A DNA stretch of 64,000 nucleotides from positions 3,100,001 to 3,164,000 of the forward strand of contig NZ_VFMM01000001.1 of the NCBI RefSeq assembly GCF_006715085.1, written 5' to 3'. Shown one piece after another: positions 7,957 through 15,772 of this stretch. Under the pieces are notes generated by a model. The model made no database searches and had not been told where the DNA came from. It worked only from the letters and a program-made list of their open reading frames with translations. Position 1 is the first letter of the stretch; the number at the start of each line of letters is the position of its first letter. The position numbers and the translations under genes were made by a program. Source of the DNA: Kribbella jejuensis (GTDB taxonomy: Bacteria > Actinomycetota > Actinomycetes > Propionibacteriales > Kribbellaceae).

Positions 7957-9200
7957 TTCGCCTCCTGAGCAGCGGCTGCGGACAGGTACGACGCCAGTTC
8001 AATCCTGGCGATCACCCCACGATGCACCTCGTCCGGCCCGTCGGCCAGCCGCAACGCGCGGGCGCTCGTCCACGCGGCCGCGAGCGGGAAGTCCTCCGAC
8101 AGACCGCCACCGCCGTGCAACTGGATCGCCATGTCGATCACGTCCTGCGCCATCCGCGGTACGGCGACCTTGATCTGGCTGACCTCGCTCAACGCCCCGG
8201 CCAGTCCCTGCGTGTCGAGCAGGTACGCCGTCTGCAGTACGAGCAACCGTGCCTGGTTGATCGCGATCCGCGCGTCGGCGATCCGCTCGCGGTTGCCACC
8301 CAGATTCACGAGCGGCTTGCCGAACGCGGTCCGGCTCGTCCCGCGCTGCAGCGCCAACTCGAGCGCCTTCTCCGCCAGCCCGATCAGCCGCATGCAATGG
8401 TGAACGCGGCCAGGACCCAGCCGGCCTTGGGCGATCTCGAAGGCCGTACCCGGTCCGAGCAGGATGTTCGCGGCCGGCACGCGGACGTCGGTGAAGGACA
8501 CCTCGCCGTGGCCGTGCGGTTCGTCGTACCGGTTCATCGCGGGCAGCAGCCGCTCGACCTTGACGCCGGGGGTGTCGCGCGGGACGAGGACCATCGTGTG
8601 GCGCGCGTACCGGTGCGCGTCCGGGTCGGTGAGGCCCATGAAGATGAGCAGCTCGCAGTCGGGGTGCCCGACGCCGGTGCTCCACCACTTGCGGCCGTTC
8701 AGTACGACGTCGTCGCCGTCGAGGACCGCGGTCGCCTGCATGTTGGTGGCGTCGGAGGACGCCACGTCCGGCTCGGTCATGCAGAACGCGGACCGGATCG
8801 TGCCGTCCAGCAGGGGCTCCAGCCAGCGCTTCTTCTGCTCGTCGTTGCCGTATCGGAGCAGAACCTCCATGTTGCCGGTGTCCGGCGCGTTGCAGTTGAA
8901 GACGTACGGCGCGATGAACGACCGGCCGGTGAGCTCCGCGATCGGGGCGTAGTCGAGGTTGCTCAGGCCCTCGCCGTACTGCTCGTTGCCCGGTTCGGCG
9001 GGCGGCAGGAAGAGGTTCCACAGGCCGGCCGCGCGCGCCTTCGCCTGCAGTTCCTTGACGATCGGCTGCGGCCGCCAGGGATCACCGGCCGCTCGGATCG
9101 CGTGGTGCAACGCTGTCTCGACCGGCTCGATCTCATCGCGCAGGAAGGTCTGCACGCGTCCGATAAGATCCTGAGCCCGGGTCGAAGGTTCGAACCCCAT
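7953..9200 (-). CDS. Acyl-CoA dehydrogenase family protein (ACAD10/11-like)
   Basis: Flavoprotein of 415 residues with the acyl-CoA dehydrogenase fold: FAD/substrate segments CMTEPDVASSDATNM and RKWWSTGVGH, central RTAFGKPLVNLGGNRERIADARI, and C-terminal QLHGGGGLSEDFPLAA. At the place of the usual catalytic Glu (YEG) it has ADGPDEVHRGVIAR, a version I associate with the ACAD10/11 branch. I chose the ATG at 9200 over the adjacent TTG because AGGAG lies about five bases upstream. It is the first gene of the leftward operon, divergent from the TetR gene. Likely role: acts on an acyl-CoA, possibly a 4-phosphoacyl-CoA made by the kinase (inference). Confidence 0.92.
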   Translation of the reverse strand: MGFEPSTRAQDLIGRVQTFLRDEIEPVETALHHAIRAAGDPWRPQPIVKELQAKARAAGLWNLFLPPAEPGNEQYGEGLSNLDYAPIAELTGRSFIAPYVFNCNAPDTGNMEVLLRYGNDEQKKRWLEPLLDGTIRSAFCMTEPDVASSDATNMQATAVLDGDDVVLNGRKWWSTGVGHPDCELLIFMGLTDPDAHRYARHTMVLVPRDTPGVKVERLLPAMNRYDEPHGHGEVSFTDVRVPAANILLGPGTAFEIAQGRLGPGRVHHCMRLIGLAEKALELALQRGTSRTAFGKPLVNLGGNRERIADARIAINQARLLVLQTAYLLDTQGLAGALSEVSQIKVAVPRMAQDVIDMAIQLHGGGGLSEDFPLAAAWTSARALRLADGPDEVHRGVIARIELASYLSAAAAQEAK

Positions 9201-9239
9201 CAAGACTCCTCTCCCTCGGCTTGACCGTAGCTCAGCGTC

Positions 9240-9252
9240 TAAGCAATGCTCA
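9240..9252. promoter_or_regulatory. Candidate TetR operator (near-palindrome)
   Basis: TAAGCAATGCTCA is a 13-base near-perfect inverted repeat (arms TAAGCA/TGCTCA, one mismatch, one central base). It sits four bases before the tetR start in the 56-base divergent gap between the acyl-CoA dehydrogenase operon and tetR, where an autoregulatory operator would be expected. No footprint data; inference from symmetry and position. Confidence 0.5.
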
Positions 9253-9256
9253 ATAG

Positions 9257-9844
9257 ATGGATCACCGACTGACAGCGGATGACCGCAAGAAGCAACTGGT
9301 CAAGATCGGCCTGATGATGCTTCGCGACAAGCCGATCCATGAGCTGTCGATCGACGCGATCGCCGCCGAGGCAGGGATCTCGCGCGGGCTGCTGTTCCAC
9401 TACTTCCCGAGCAAGCGGGACTACTACGTCGCGGTCATCTCCGCGGCCGGCCGCCGGCTGCTCCGGGTCACCAAGCCGGACGACGCGCTGCCGCCGGAGC
9501 AGCAGCTCCTGGAGATGGTGACCCAGTTCGTGGCGTTCATCGCCCGGCGGCGTACGGCGTACATCTCGTTCGTCCGCGGCGCGGCCGGCGGGGACGACTT
9601 CGCGGTCGAGGTGTACGACGAGACGCGCGCGGCGCTGACCAAGCGGATCCTCACGTACCTCGGCGCACCCGAGGTGGCCGACGACCCGAAGTCCGGGGAT
9701 TACCTCCGGGTCCACGCGTGGCTGTCGTACACCGAGGACCTCGCGATCGAGTGGTCCGGCCTGCTCGAACCGGACCGCCCGTACTCGGCCGACCACCTCG
9801 TCGACCACTCGATCGAGGCCCTTCAGATGCTCCGCAAGCTGTAA
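9257..9844 (+). CDS. TetR-family transcriptional regulator
   Basis: 195-residue TetR regulator with an N-terminal helix-turn-helix (LSIDAIAAEAGISRGLLFHYFPSKRDYY, shown here only to about residue 56 in parts: IAAEAGISRGLLFHYF is the recognition region). The C-terminal ligand domain has no recognised signature. It is divergent from the acyl-CoA dehydrogenase operon, so it most likely represses that operon and itself and responds to an acyl-CoA or related intermediate; this is inference from arrangement and from the palindrome just upstream. It is convergent with the tautomerase gene nine bases beyond its stop. Confidence 0.93.
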   Translation: MDHRLTADDRKKQLVKIGLMMLRDKPIHELSIDAIAAEAGISRGLLFHYFPSKRDYYVAVISAAGRRLLRVTKPDDALPPEQQLLEMVTQFVAFIARRRTAYISFVRGAAGGDDFAVEVYDETRAALTKRILTYLGAPEVADDPKSGDYLRVHAWLSYTEDLAIEWSGLLEPDRPYSADHLVDHSIEALQMLRKL

Positions 9845-9853
9845 GGCCGGTGG

Positions 9854-10246
9854 CTATCGTTCGTCGCCGGACCAGTTCTTGTTGAAGCCACCCAGGTGGG
9901 GGTGGTACATCTCGTTGCCGTCGTGCTGGGTGAACTCGACCTTCAGCCACAGGGCGTCGAGGCCGAACGTCTCGACGCAGGCCTCGATCAGCGCCTGGGC
10001 CAGCTGGGCCCGTGTCTCGGTCGGGCGGCCGGCGCGGATGTCGCACATGATCAGACCCGACGGCGTCGGCGGCCCGGACTCGTGGCACCGCCAGACGGCA
10101 CCCGGCCCGAGAGCGTGGACGGACACCGTGAGCAGATCCATACCGACCTGCATGATCTGCCCGTAGAGGCGTCCGATGCGTTCCGCGAACGCACGTTTGG
10201 TCGCTTCGTCCGCGATCAGCGGCAGGTCGACCTGGATCGAGGGCAT
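9854..10246 (-). CDS. Tautomerase family protein
   Basis: 130-residue protein of the 4-oxalocrotonate tautomerase/MIF fold. The residue after the initiator Met is Pro (MPSIQVDLPL), the catalytic N-terminal proline of the family, followed by the strand/helix pattern ATKRAFAERIGRLYGQIM. Length suggests two tandem beta-alpha-beta units (a longer CHMI/MIF-like form) instead of the 60-residue 4-OT form. Downstream of the amidase by about 20 bases on the same strand, so it may belong to the amidase/nitrilase transcript. The substrate is not identifiable. Confidence 0.82.
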   Translation of the reverse strand: MPSIQVDLPLIADEATKRAFAERIGRLYGQIMQVGMDLLTVSVHALGPGAVWRCHESGPPTPSGLIMCDIRAGRPTETRAQLAQALIEACVETFGLDALWLKVEFTQHDGNEMYHPHLGGFNKNWSGDER

Positions 10247-10265
10247 GGCATTCCTTTCGTTGTGG

Positions 10266-11576
10266 TCAAGACGTTTCGAGCTGCCGTGCGACAGCGAAGA
10301 GCAGACCCTCCCGGCCCGGTGCGGTGACGAGTTGCACGCCGACCGGCAGCCCGTCGAGGCGCCCCGCGGGAACGCTGAGTGCCGGCGAGCCGGTCAGGTT
10401 CCACGGGCTGGTCAGGGACAGCAGCGCTGCCCGTACCTCCAGCTCGGCACCGTCGACCTGGACCCTGCGCTCGCCCACGAGCGGCGCGACGATCGGCACC
10501 GCGGGGAGAGCCAGCACGTCGTACGACGACAACAACTCGTCGACCACGAGCTGAAACTCGTGACGGGCCGCGTCCGCCGAGGCGTAGTCACGATCGGTGA
10601 TCTCCCGCCCCTTGCGGAGCCGGGCAAGCACCTCCGGATCGATGAGCCCGGCGTCGGTCTCGAGGTGATGCTCGTGAACGCGGAAAGCTTCGCGCCCCTG
10701 CAGCGTCGAGAAGATCGTGAACAGACTCTCGTTCCGCTCCCACTTCGGAAACTCGTCGATGGCGTCGGCACCGAACCCCGCGCGACGAACGCACTGTCGG
10801 GTCAGCTCAACGACCCGTGGATCGGTCACGGCGATGGCGTCCGGCCTTATCCATCCGACAGTGAGACCGTCAACCGGCCGCTGCTGGGCCGGACGGCCGG
10901 CGAGGGCTTGGTAACCAGCAAGGACATCCTCGCTCGTCGCGGCGAAAAGCCCGACGTGATCCAGCGTGGGAGCCAGCGGATAGACCCCTGCACTGGGAAT
11001 GGCGTCGTACGCCGGCTTGAGCCCGACGACACCGCACAACGCTGCCGGCACGCGGACCGAACCGGCCGTGTCCGTGCCCAACGCGAGGGACACCATCCCG
11101 GCCGCGACGGCGACCGCGCTACCTCCGCTGCTGCCGCCGGACATCCGCCGCGGATCGGTCGGGTTGCGTGCGGCGCCATGGGCGGAGCGGTCACCCGTCG
11201 CGCCGTACGCGAACTCGTGCAGCGTCGTCTTGCCGATGATCACGGCGCCGGCCGCCCGTAACCGCCGTACGACCTCGGCGTCCTCGGTCGCGATCGCGCC
11301 GAAGGAGGTAGCCGATCCGCAACTGGTGGGCAGGCCGGCGATGTCGATCAGGTCCTTCACGGCGACGGGGATACCGTGCAGCGGGCCGAGGTCGATCCCG
11401 GCGGCAAGCTGGTCGTCGGCCTCCTTGGCCGCTGCGCGAGCGCCTTCGTCGTCGATGAGTGTGAACGCGTTCAGGGTCGGGTTCAGCTCGTGGGTGCGGC
11501 GCAGGGCGGCGTCGACGATCTCGGTCACCGAGGCCTCCCCGCTGCGCAGCGCCCGAGCGAGTTCAGTAGCAGTCAT
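10266..11576 (-). CDS. Amidase (amidase-signature family)
   Basis: 436-residue serine hydrolase of the amidase-signature family. The Ser-cisSer-Lys triad is visible as Lys74 (AVKDLIDI), Ser149 (SGGSSGGSA) and nucleophile Ser173 (GTDTAGSVRVPAAL), with the normal spacing of 75 and 24 residues. I start it at the ATG at 11576 because this overlaps the upstream membrane-protein stop (ATGA) and matches the family start MTATELARALRSGEAS; the frame continues upstream without coding character. With the nitrilase and membrane protein it probably forms an uptake-and-hydrolysis route for an amide, nitrile or carbamoyl compound. It is a paralogue of the amidase at 18795. Confidence 0.93.
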   Translation of the reverse strand: MTATELARALRSGEASVTEIVDAALRRTHELNPTLNAFTLIDDEGARAAAKEADDQLAAGIDLGPLHGIPVAVKDLIDIAGLPTSCGSATSFGAIATEDAEVVRRLRAAGAVIIGKTTLHEFAYGATGDRSAHGAARNPTDPRRMSGGSSGGSAVAVAAGMVSLALGTDTAGSVRVPAALCGVVGLKPAYDAIPSAGVYPLAPTLDHVGLFAATSEDVLAGYQALAGRPAQQRPVDGLTVGWIRPDAIAVTDPRVVELTRQCVRRAGFGADAIDEFPKWERNESLFTIFSTLQGREAFRVHEHHLETDAGLIDPEVLARLRKGREITDRDYASADAARHEFQLVVDELLSSYDVLALPAVPIVAPLVGERRVQVDGAELEVRAALLSLTSPWNLTGSPALSVPAGRLDGLPVGVQLVTAPGREGLLFAVARQLETS

Positions 11577-12754
11577 GTCGAGAATCCAGGGACGAGTCGG
11601 AGCGCCGGCACGATGAGCGCCGTACACAGGCTCATCGATGCGACGTTGCCGACGAAGGGATGGAAGGTCTTCGGCAGCCGCGCCGCGATCGCTGCCGCCA
11701 CCGGCGGGGCGATCAAGGCACCGGCCAGCGCGCCGGCCAGCACCGACTGGACGGTCCCGCCGAAGGCGAGAACGGTGGCGGGTGCCACCGAGACGACCGG
11801 CACGAACGTCGGGTAGAAGCCGCGCAACCGCCAGGGCTTCCGCCAGATGAGGACGCCGGCGACCGCGGTGATCACCTGGCTCGCGAGGACCGCGAAGAAC
11901 AGGCCGGAGCCGTACGACGTACTCGACGACCTGATCACGTGGGCGACGACAGCACCGGCGAGCAGCGCCGCACTGGCCCATTCGTTGCCGAAGAACTGTG
12001 CCTCGGAGAAGTCTGCCAAGGCGCGACGCGGAATCCAGAACACCGAGTCCGCCCGATCCGTCGCCGCGCGTGGCTGGGCATGCTCTTGTTCACGCCAGGC
12101 TCCGGCCGGTGGCATCCAGGCGAGCCGCCCGCAGATCCAGAACGCCACCGCGGCGCCGACCCACATGCCGGTGGTGGCTCCGACAACGGGCGGAAGATCC
12201 AGCGGCCGGCAGCCGTACTCGACCGCGAGGATCGAAGCGGGTGGGGCGAGGAGCGCTCCGAGGACCGCCGCCGACAGCGCGATCCGCCGACCCGGCCCAT
12301 AGAGGACGACGACCGCCGGAGCCACCGAGACCAGCGGGACGAACAACGGCTGCCAGCTCCCCTGCGCCAGGGTCCAGCCCCAGATGACATTGCCCAGCAG
12401 CAGGCTCGCCAGCGCGCTGCCGGCGGCCCATGGCCACAGCCCCGAGCCACAGGCCTGGACGAACCCCTGGAGCCGCCAAGACCTTCGGTGCGCGACATGA
12501 GCCACCAGTCCGCCGATCAGCAACAGAGCACCCGCTGGGGCGACCACGTAGTACTGGGGTTCGCTGATCGATCCCACCAGCCACGACGCGAACCGGCCGA
12601 GCTCGGTGTAGTCGCCGTTCCAGGGCTGCTCGCCGCGGGCGAGCCGCGCGAACGACCAGCCGGCGAGCGCCACGAGCGCGACGAAGATCGCTCCGGCACC
12701 GACGGCGGCCCGTCGCGATCCGGCGAGACCCGTCGTACCTCGGACTGTCGTCAT
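11573..12754 (-). CDS. Multi-pass membrane protein with two homologous halves
   Basis: I do not recognise the family. The 393-residue protein is strongly hydrophobic with about ten helices. It contains an internal duplication: the first half carries FVPLVSVAPAVVVLYG followed by LGALLAPPAS and VGATTGMWVG, and the second half carries FVPVVSVAPATVLAFG followed by AGALIAPPVA and VGNVASMSLC, in the same order and spacing. Such two-fold repeats are typical of transporters. It lies between nitrilase and amidase genes, four bases after the former and overlapping the latter by four, so uptake of their substrate is a reasonable inference. Confidence 0.8.
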   Translation of the reverse strand: MTTVRGTTGLAGSRRAAVGAGAIFVALVALAGWSFARLARGEQPWNGDYTELGRFASWLVGSISEPQYYVVAPAGALLLIGGLVAHVAHRRSWRLQGFVQACGSGLWPWAAGSALASLLLGNVIWGWTLAQGSWQPLFVPLVSVAPAVVVLYGPGRRIALSAAVLGALLAPPASILAVEYGCRPLDLPPVVGATTGMWVGAAVAFWICGRLAWMPPAGAWREQEHAQPRAATDRADSVFWIPRRALADFSEAQFFGNEWASAALLAGAVVAHVIRSSSTSYGSGLFFAVLASQVITAVAGVLIWRKPWRLRGFYPTFVPVVSVAPATVLAFGGTVQSVLAGALAGALIAPPVAAAIAARLPKTFHPFVGNVASMSLCTALIVPALRLVPGFST

Positions 12755-12758
12755 CAGG

Positions 12759-13655
12759 TCACCTCGGGAGCGGAGCGCGGTCGCGGTACCCCAGCATCTG
12801 GTCGTACAGGTCGGTACGACGGTCGCGGTGCAGATCGTTGAGCTGGTTCCAGATCGGCGCCGTGCGGGCGGCGGTCAGGTCGACGTCCGCGTAGATGATC
12901 GTGTCCTCGTCCGGGCCGGCGATCCGGTCGATCGGCCAGCCGTTCGTCCCCGCGATCAGCGAGTTGCCCATGAAGCCGGCGCCGCGCTCCTGGCCGATCC
13001 GGTCCGCGGTGGCGATGAAGACGTTGTTGGCGTGCGCGGCCGTCATCGTCAGGTACGCCGCCATGCAGACACCGCTCGCGTCGTACAGCGGCGGAGGGGT
13101 CCAGACCCAACCGGTGGGGATGCAGATGATGTCGGCGCCCAACTGCGCCACGATCCGCGCCGTCTCGGGAAACCAGATGTCCCAGCAGACCAGGAGCCCG
13201 ATCCGGCCGATCTTGGTGTCGTACACCGCGAATCCTTCGTCGCCGGGCGTGAACCACAGCTTCTCGGTGTTCCACAGGTGCGTCTTGCGGTACCGCCCGA
13301 TGAAGCCTTCGGGTCCGACCAGTACGGCGGTGTCGTAGAGCTTCACGCCATCGCGTTCGGCGACGCAGCCGACGATGTAGACATTCCGCTCGGCCGCGAT
13401 CCGCGCGAACGACTCGACCGTGGGACCGTCCGGAACGGCCTCCGCGTGGGCGTACGCCTCCTCGCGGGTTTCGAACACGTACCCGGTGGTCGCCAGCTCC
13501 GGGAGCACGATGAGCCCCGCCCCCGCGTCCGCCGCAGCCGTCAGTCGCTGCTCGACCGCCAGCGCGTTCGCCTTCAGGTTGTCGACGCCCACGCGTGGCT
13601 CGAACTGCACGACCGCCACCCGGACCGGGCTCACCCGCGCATCTGTCTGTGTCAT
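12759..13655 (-). CDS. Nitrilase/carbon-nitrogen hydrolase family protein
   Basis: 298-residue C-N hydrolase with the full Glu-Lys-Cys triad: Glu53 (VLPELATTGY), Lys124 (RYRKTHLW) and Cys157 (GLLVCWDIWFPE). The WFPE after the nucleophile and the overall length are more like N-carbamoyl amidases or aliphatic amidases than true nitrilases. Two starts are possible: GTG at 13664 or ATG at 13655; I prefer the ATG because GAGGTGAG lies a few bases upstream of it. It is divergent from the HxlR regulator, with two palindromes between them, and heads the leftward amide operon. Confidence 0.92.
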   Translation of the reverse strand: MTQTDARVSPVRVAVVQFEPRVGVDNLKANALAVEQRLTAAADAGAGLIVLPELATTGYVFETREEAYAHAEAVPDGPTVESFARIAAERNVYIVGCVAERDGVKLYDTAVLVGPEGFIGRYRKTHLWNTEKLWFTPGDEGFAVYDTKIGRIGLLVCWDIWFPETARIVAQLGADIICIPTGWVWTPPPLYDASGVCMAAYLTMTAAHANNVFIATADRIGQERGAGFMGNSLIAGTNGWPIDRIAGPDEDTIIYADVDLTAARTAPIWNQLNDLHRDRRTDLYDQMLGYRDRAPLPR

Positions 13656-13678
13656 GACGCTCACCTCTCGCCGAAACT

Positions 13679-13695
13679 GGTTTCAAGTTGAAACC
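13679..13695. promoter_or_regulatory. HxlR operator site 1 (perfect 17-base palindrome)
   Basis: GGTTTCAAGTTGAAACC is a perfect palindrome with eight-base arms, lying between the nitrilase start and hxlR. It sits downstream of the probable nitrilase -10 (TACGCT on the minus strand), so binding would block that operon. Symmetry and position are seen; the identity of the binding protein is inference. Confidence 0.72.
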
Positions 13696-13719
13696 GCTTG
13701 GCGTGAGCGTAGAGGAGCC

Positions 13720-13736
13720 GGTTTATACTTGCAACC
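13720..13736. promoter_or_regulatory. HxlR operator site 2 over divergent promoter elements
   Basis: GGTTTATACTTGCAACC matches site 1 at 13 of 17 positions and keeps the outer GGTTT/AACC arms. Start-to-start distance from site 1 is 41 bases, about four helical turns. It covers a plausible plus-strand -10 for hxlR (TATACT, 13724-13729) and, on the minus strand, TTGCAA, which stands 17 bases before TACGCT, a plausible nitrilase promoter. One dimer pair could therefore repress both directions. Confidence 0.62.
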
Positions 13737-13776
13737 ACTTACCGGAAACTGCCTGGCGCACCATGAAAGGACGCGG

Positions 13777-14226
13777 ATGCCGCAGCGCGTGACGCACGAG
13801 GGAGCCGAATGCCCGGTCGCGCGGGCCGTGGACGTCATCGGCGACCGGTGGTCGCTGCTGATCGTACGGGACGCCTTCGACGGCATCACCCGGTTCAGCG
13901 AGTTCCAGCGGAACCTCGGCCTGGCGAAGAACATCCTGTCGGCACGGCTGCGCGAACTCGTCGCGCACGGCATCCTGGAGATCCTCCCCGGAGCTGACGG
14001 AAGCGCGTACCACGAGTACGTGCTCACCCAGAAGGGCCGGGACCTGTTCGTCATCCTCGTCAGCCTGCGCCAGTGGGGCGAGGACCACCTGTTCGAGCCG
14101 GCCGAACGGCACTCCGTGCTGCTCGACACCCAGCAGAACCGGCCGCTGCGCAAGCTCGAGGTCACGGACGCCGACGGCCGCGTCCTGGACTCCTCGGAAG
14201 CGTTCGTCCAGAAGGTCGCCCACTGA
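13777..14226 (+). CDS. HxlR-family winged-helix transcriptional regulator
   Basis: 149-residue MarR-like regulator of the HxlR family, recognised by CPVARAVDVIGDRWSLLIVRD with the near-N-terminal Cys, then the HTH segment FSEFQRNLGLAKNILSARL and the wing ending YVLTQKGRDL. I start at ATG 13777 because GAAAGGA lies six bases upstream; the open frame to the left is non-coding antisense to the nitrilase. Residues 105-149 form a short C-terminal extension. Likely represses the nitrilase/transporter/amidase operon and itself through the two palindromes in the divergent gap. Confidence 0.92.
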   Translation: MPQRVTHEGAECPVARAVDVIGDRWSLLIVRDAFDGITRFSEFQRNLGLAKNILSARLRELVAHGILEILPGADGSAYHEYVLTQKGRDLFVILVSLRQWGEDHLFEPAERHSVLLDTQQNRPLRKLEVTDADGRVLDSSEAFVQKVAH

Positions 14227-14270
14227 ACGGTGGTTGCCGGTAGCAACGCGGCGGCGGCGCCCGCTGGGAG
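14227..14270. terminator. Possible weak hairpin between convergent genes
   Basis: The 44-base gap between convergent hxlR and the M81 peptidase holds GTTGC-CGGTA-GCAAC, a five-pair stem with a five-base loop (about 14233-14247), then a GC-rich run. There is no T tract, so it would be at most a weak bidirectional terminator. Confidence 0.25.
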
Positions 14271-15728
14271 CTAGGGCAGTAGTTCGGGGGTGAGATCCGG
14301 GTCGGCCATGTCCGGGTCAAAGGGGAACAGCGGGCGGAGTACGCCGTGGTGGCCGAGGCGGAGGAGGTCCTGGTCGACGCCGCCGGGGGTCAGCGCGAGG
14401 AGCCAGTCCGCGGCGAGGTCGTAGAGCTCGGGTTCCAGGTAGCCGATCTTGACGATCACCAGGTCGGCAGCCGCGGGGTCGAGGCCGAGAAGCGTGAAGT
14501 CGGCGATGTGGTGGTACGGCTTGCGACGGCTCGTGAGGATCGAGTGCAGGCCGCCGGCCTTGACGACCGCGACCGTGCCGCCGGCCGGGTCCTCGGAGAT
14601 CGAGAAGACGGTGCCGGAGAGGGCAACCGGACCGGACGGGCCGGAGTCGACCTTGCCGCCGGCGGTGACCTCGACGGGGTTGCCGACGCCGGCCGCGACG
14701 CAGGCGGCGACGGCGTCCGGGTCAGTGATGCTGGCGTGGATCGCGGTGGCCTCGCCGTACGTCAGGTCCTCGACCTTCAGCAGTTCGCCCAGGGTCCACG
14801 AGACGTCGCCGGCACCACCCGCGGTCGGGTTGTCGCCGGAGTCGCTGATCAGGAACGGCCGAGCCGTCGAAGCGAGCCCGGCTGCGACGCATTCGGCCAG
14901 CGTCCCGGTCGGCGCCACGAACTCGAACCCGTCCCGCGCGTCCCAGTACGCCTTCGCCAGCTCCTCGGCCCGCGCGGTGATCAGCTCCGAGTCGTCCCCG
15001 GTCACCACGACGGCCGCCCGGCACCGCGGCTCGTCCGCCCACGCGTACCCGACCCAGACGGCCGCATCCAGTACGCCGGGCTCGTCCGCGATCTCGGCCA
15101 CCCGCCGGTAGATCGACTTGGCCGGCTCGAGCCGGGTCGACGTCTTCTCGCCCGGCAGCAGGACCGGTACCTGGATCCACGCCTTCCCCGGCTTCCCCTG
15201 ACCGGATCGCAGCCGCTCGACCAGGTTCCGCAGCGCACGTTCACGGCTCTCCAGCGCGTCCTCGTGCGGCGCCATCCGGTAGCAGGTGATCAGATCGACC
15301 GCCGTACCGAGCTCCCGGGACACGTTCCCGTGCAGGTCCATCGACGCGGACACGAGTACGTCGGGACCGAGCACGTCGCGGATCCGCGTGGCGAGATCGG
15401 CCTCCGCGTCCTGCCGTCCGACGACGCTCATCGCACCGTGGATGTCGAAGAAGAACCCGTCCAGTTCACCGGCGTCCTCGAGCCGGGTGATGATCTCGGC
15501 GGACAAATCGTCGTACACCTCCGGCTGCACCGCTCCGCCCGGCAGCGACCGCGCGTGCAGCAGCGGCACCCACTCGATGCCCTGCGCCCAGTCCTTGCCG
15601 AGGAAGTCGACGTACCGCTCCATCAGGCGGTCTCCACACCGTACGTCGAAGTCCGCCAGCCCGGCCCGGTGCGGCGAGAACGTGCTGGACTCGATGGCGA
15701 TCCCGGCAATGCCGATCCGAAGGTTCAT
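14271..15728 (-). CDS. M81 family metallopeptidase (MlrC-like)
   Basis: 485-residue protein of the M81/MlrC family, whose founding member opens linearised microcystin peptides. The N-terminal strand RIGIAGIAIESSTFSPHRAG and metal-ligand motifs FFDIHGAM and ASMDLHGNVS are present, as is the later SDSGDNPTAGGAGD glycine/Asp segment. The ATG at 15728 is chosen over an upstream in-frame start because it begins exactly at the family's first strand. It lies 44 bases downstream of lacI on the same strand and is probably co-transcribed. The physiological substrate of most family members is unknown. Confidence 0.9.
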   Translation of the reverse strand: MNLRIGIAGIAIESSTFSPHRAGLADFDVRCGDRLMERYVDFLGKDWAQGIEWVPLLHARSLPGGAVQPEVYDDLSAEIITRLEDAGELDGFFFDIHGAMSVVGRQDAEADLATRIRDVLGPDVLVSASMDLHGNVSRELGTAVDLITCYRMAPHEDALESRERALRNLVERLRSGQGKPGKAWIQVPVLLPGEKTSTRLEPAKSIYRRVAEIADEPGVLDAAVWVGYAWADEPRCRAAVVVTGDDSELITARAEELAKAYWDARDGFEFVAPTGTLAECVAAGLASTARPFLISDSGDNPTAGGAGDVSWTLGELLKVEDLTYGEATAIHASITDPDAVAACVAAGVGNPVEVTAGGKVDSGPSGPVALSGTVFSISEDPAGGTVAVVKAGGLHSILTSRRKPYHHIADFTLLGLDPAAADLVIVKIGYLEPELYDLAADWLLALTPGGVDQDLLRLGHHGVLRPLFPFDPDMADPDLTPELLP

Positions 15729-15772
15729 GTCTAAAACCTGCCACAACCGAGCCGTTTCGCGCATCGCCCATC

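Noticed and set aside
13420..13776. N-terminal extension of the HxlR protein
   Set aside because: It lies antisense to the nitrilase and covers the operators; the HxlR family starts at 13777 with a good ribosome site.
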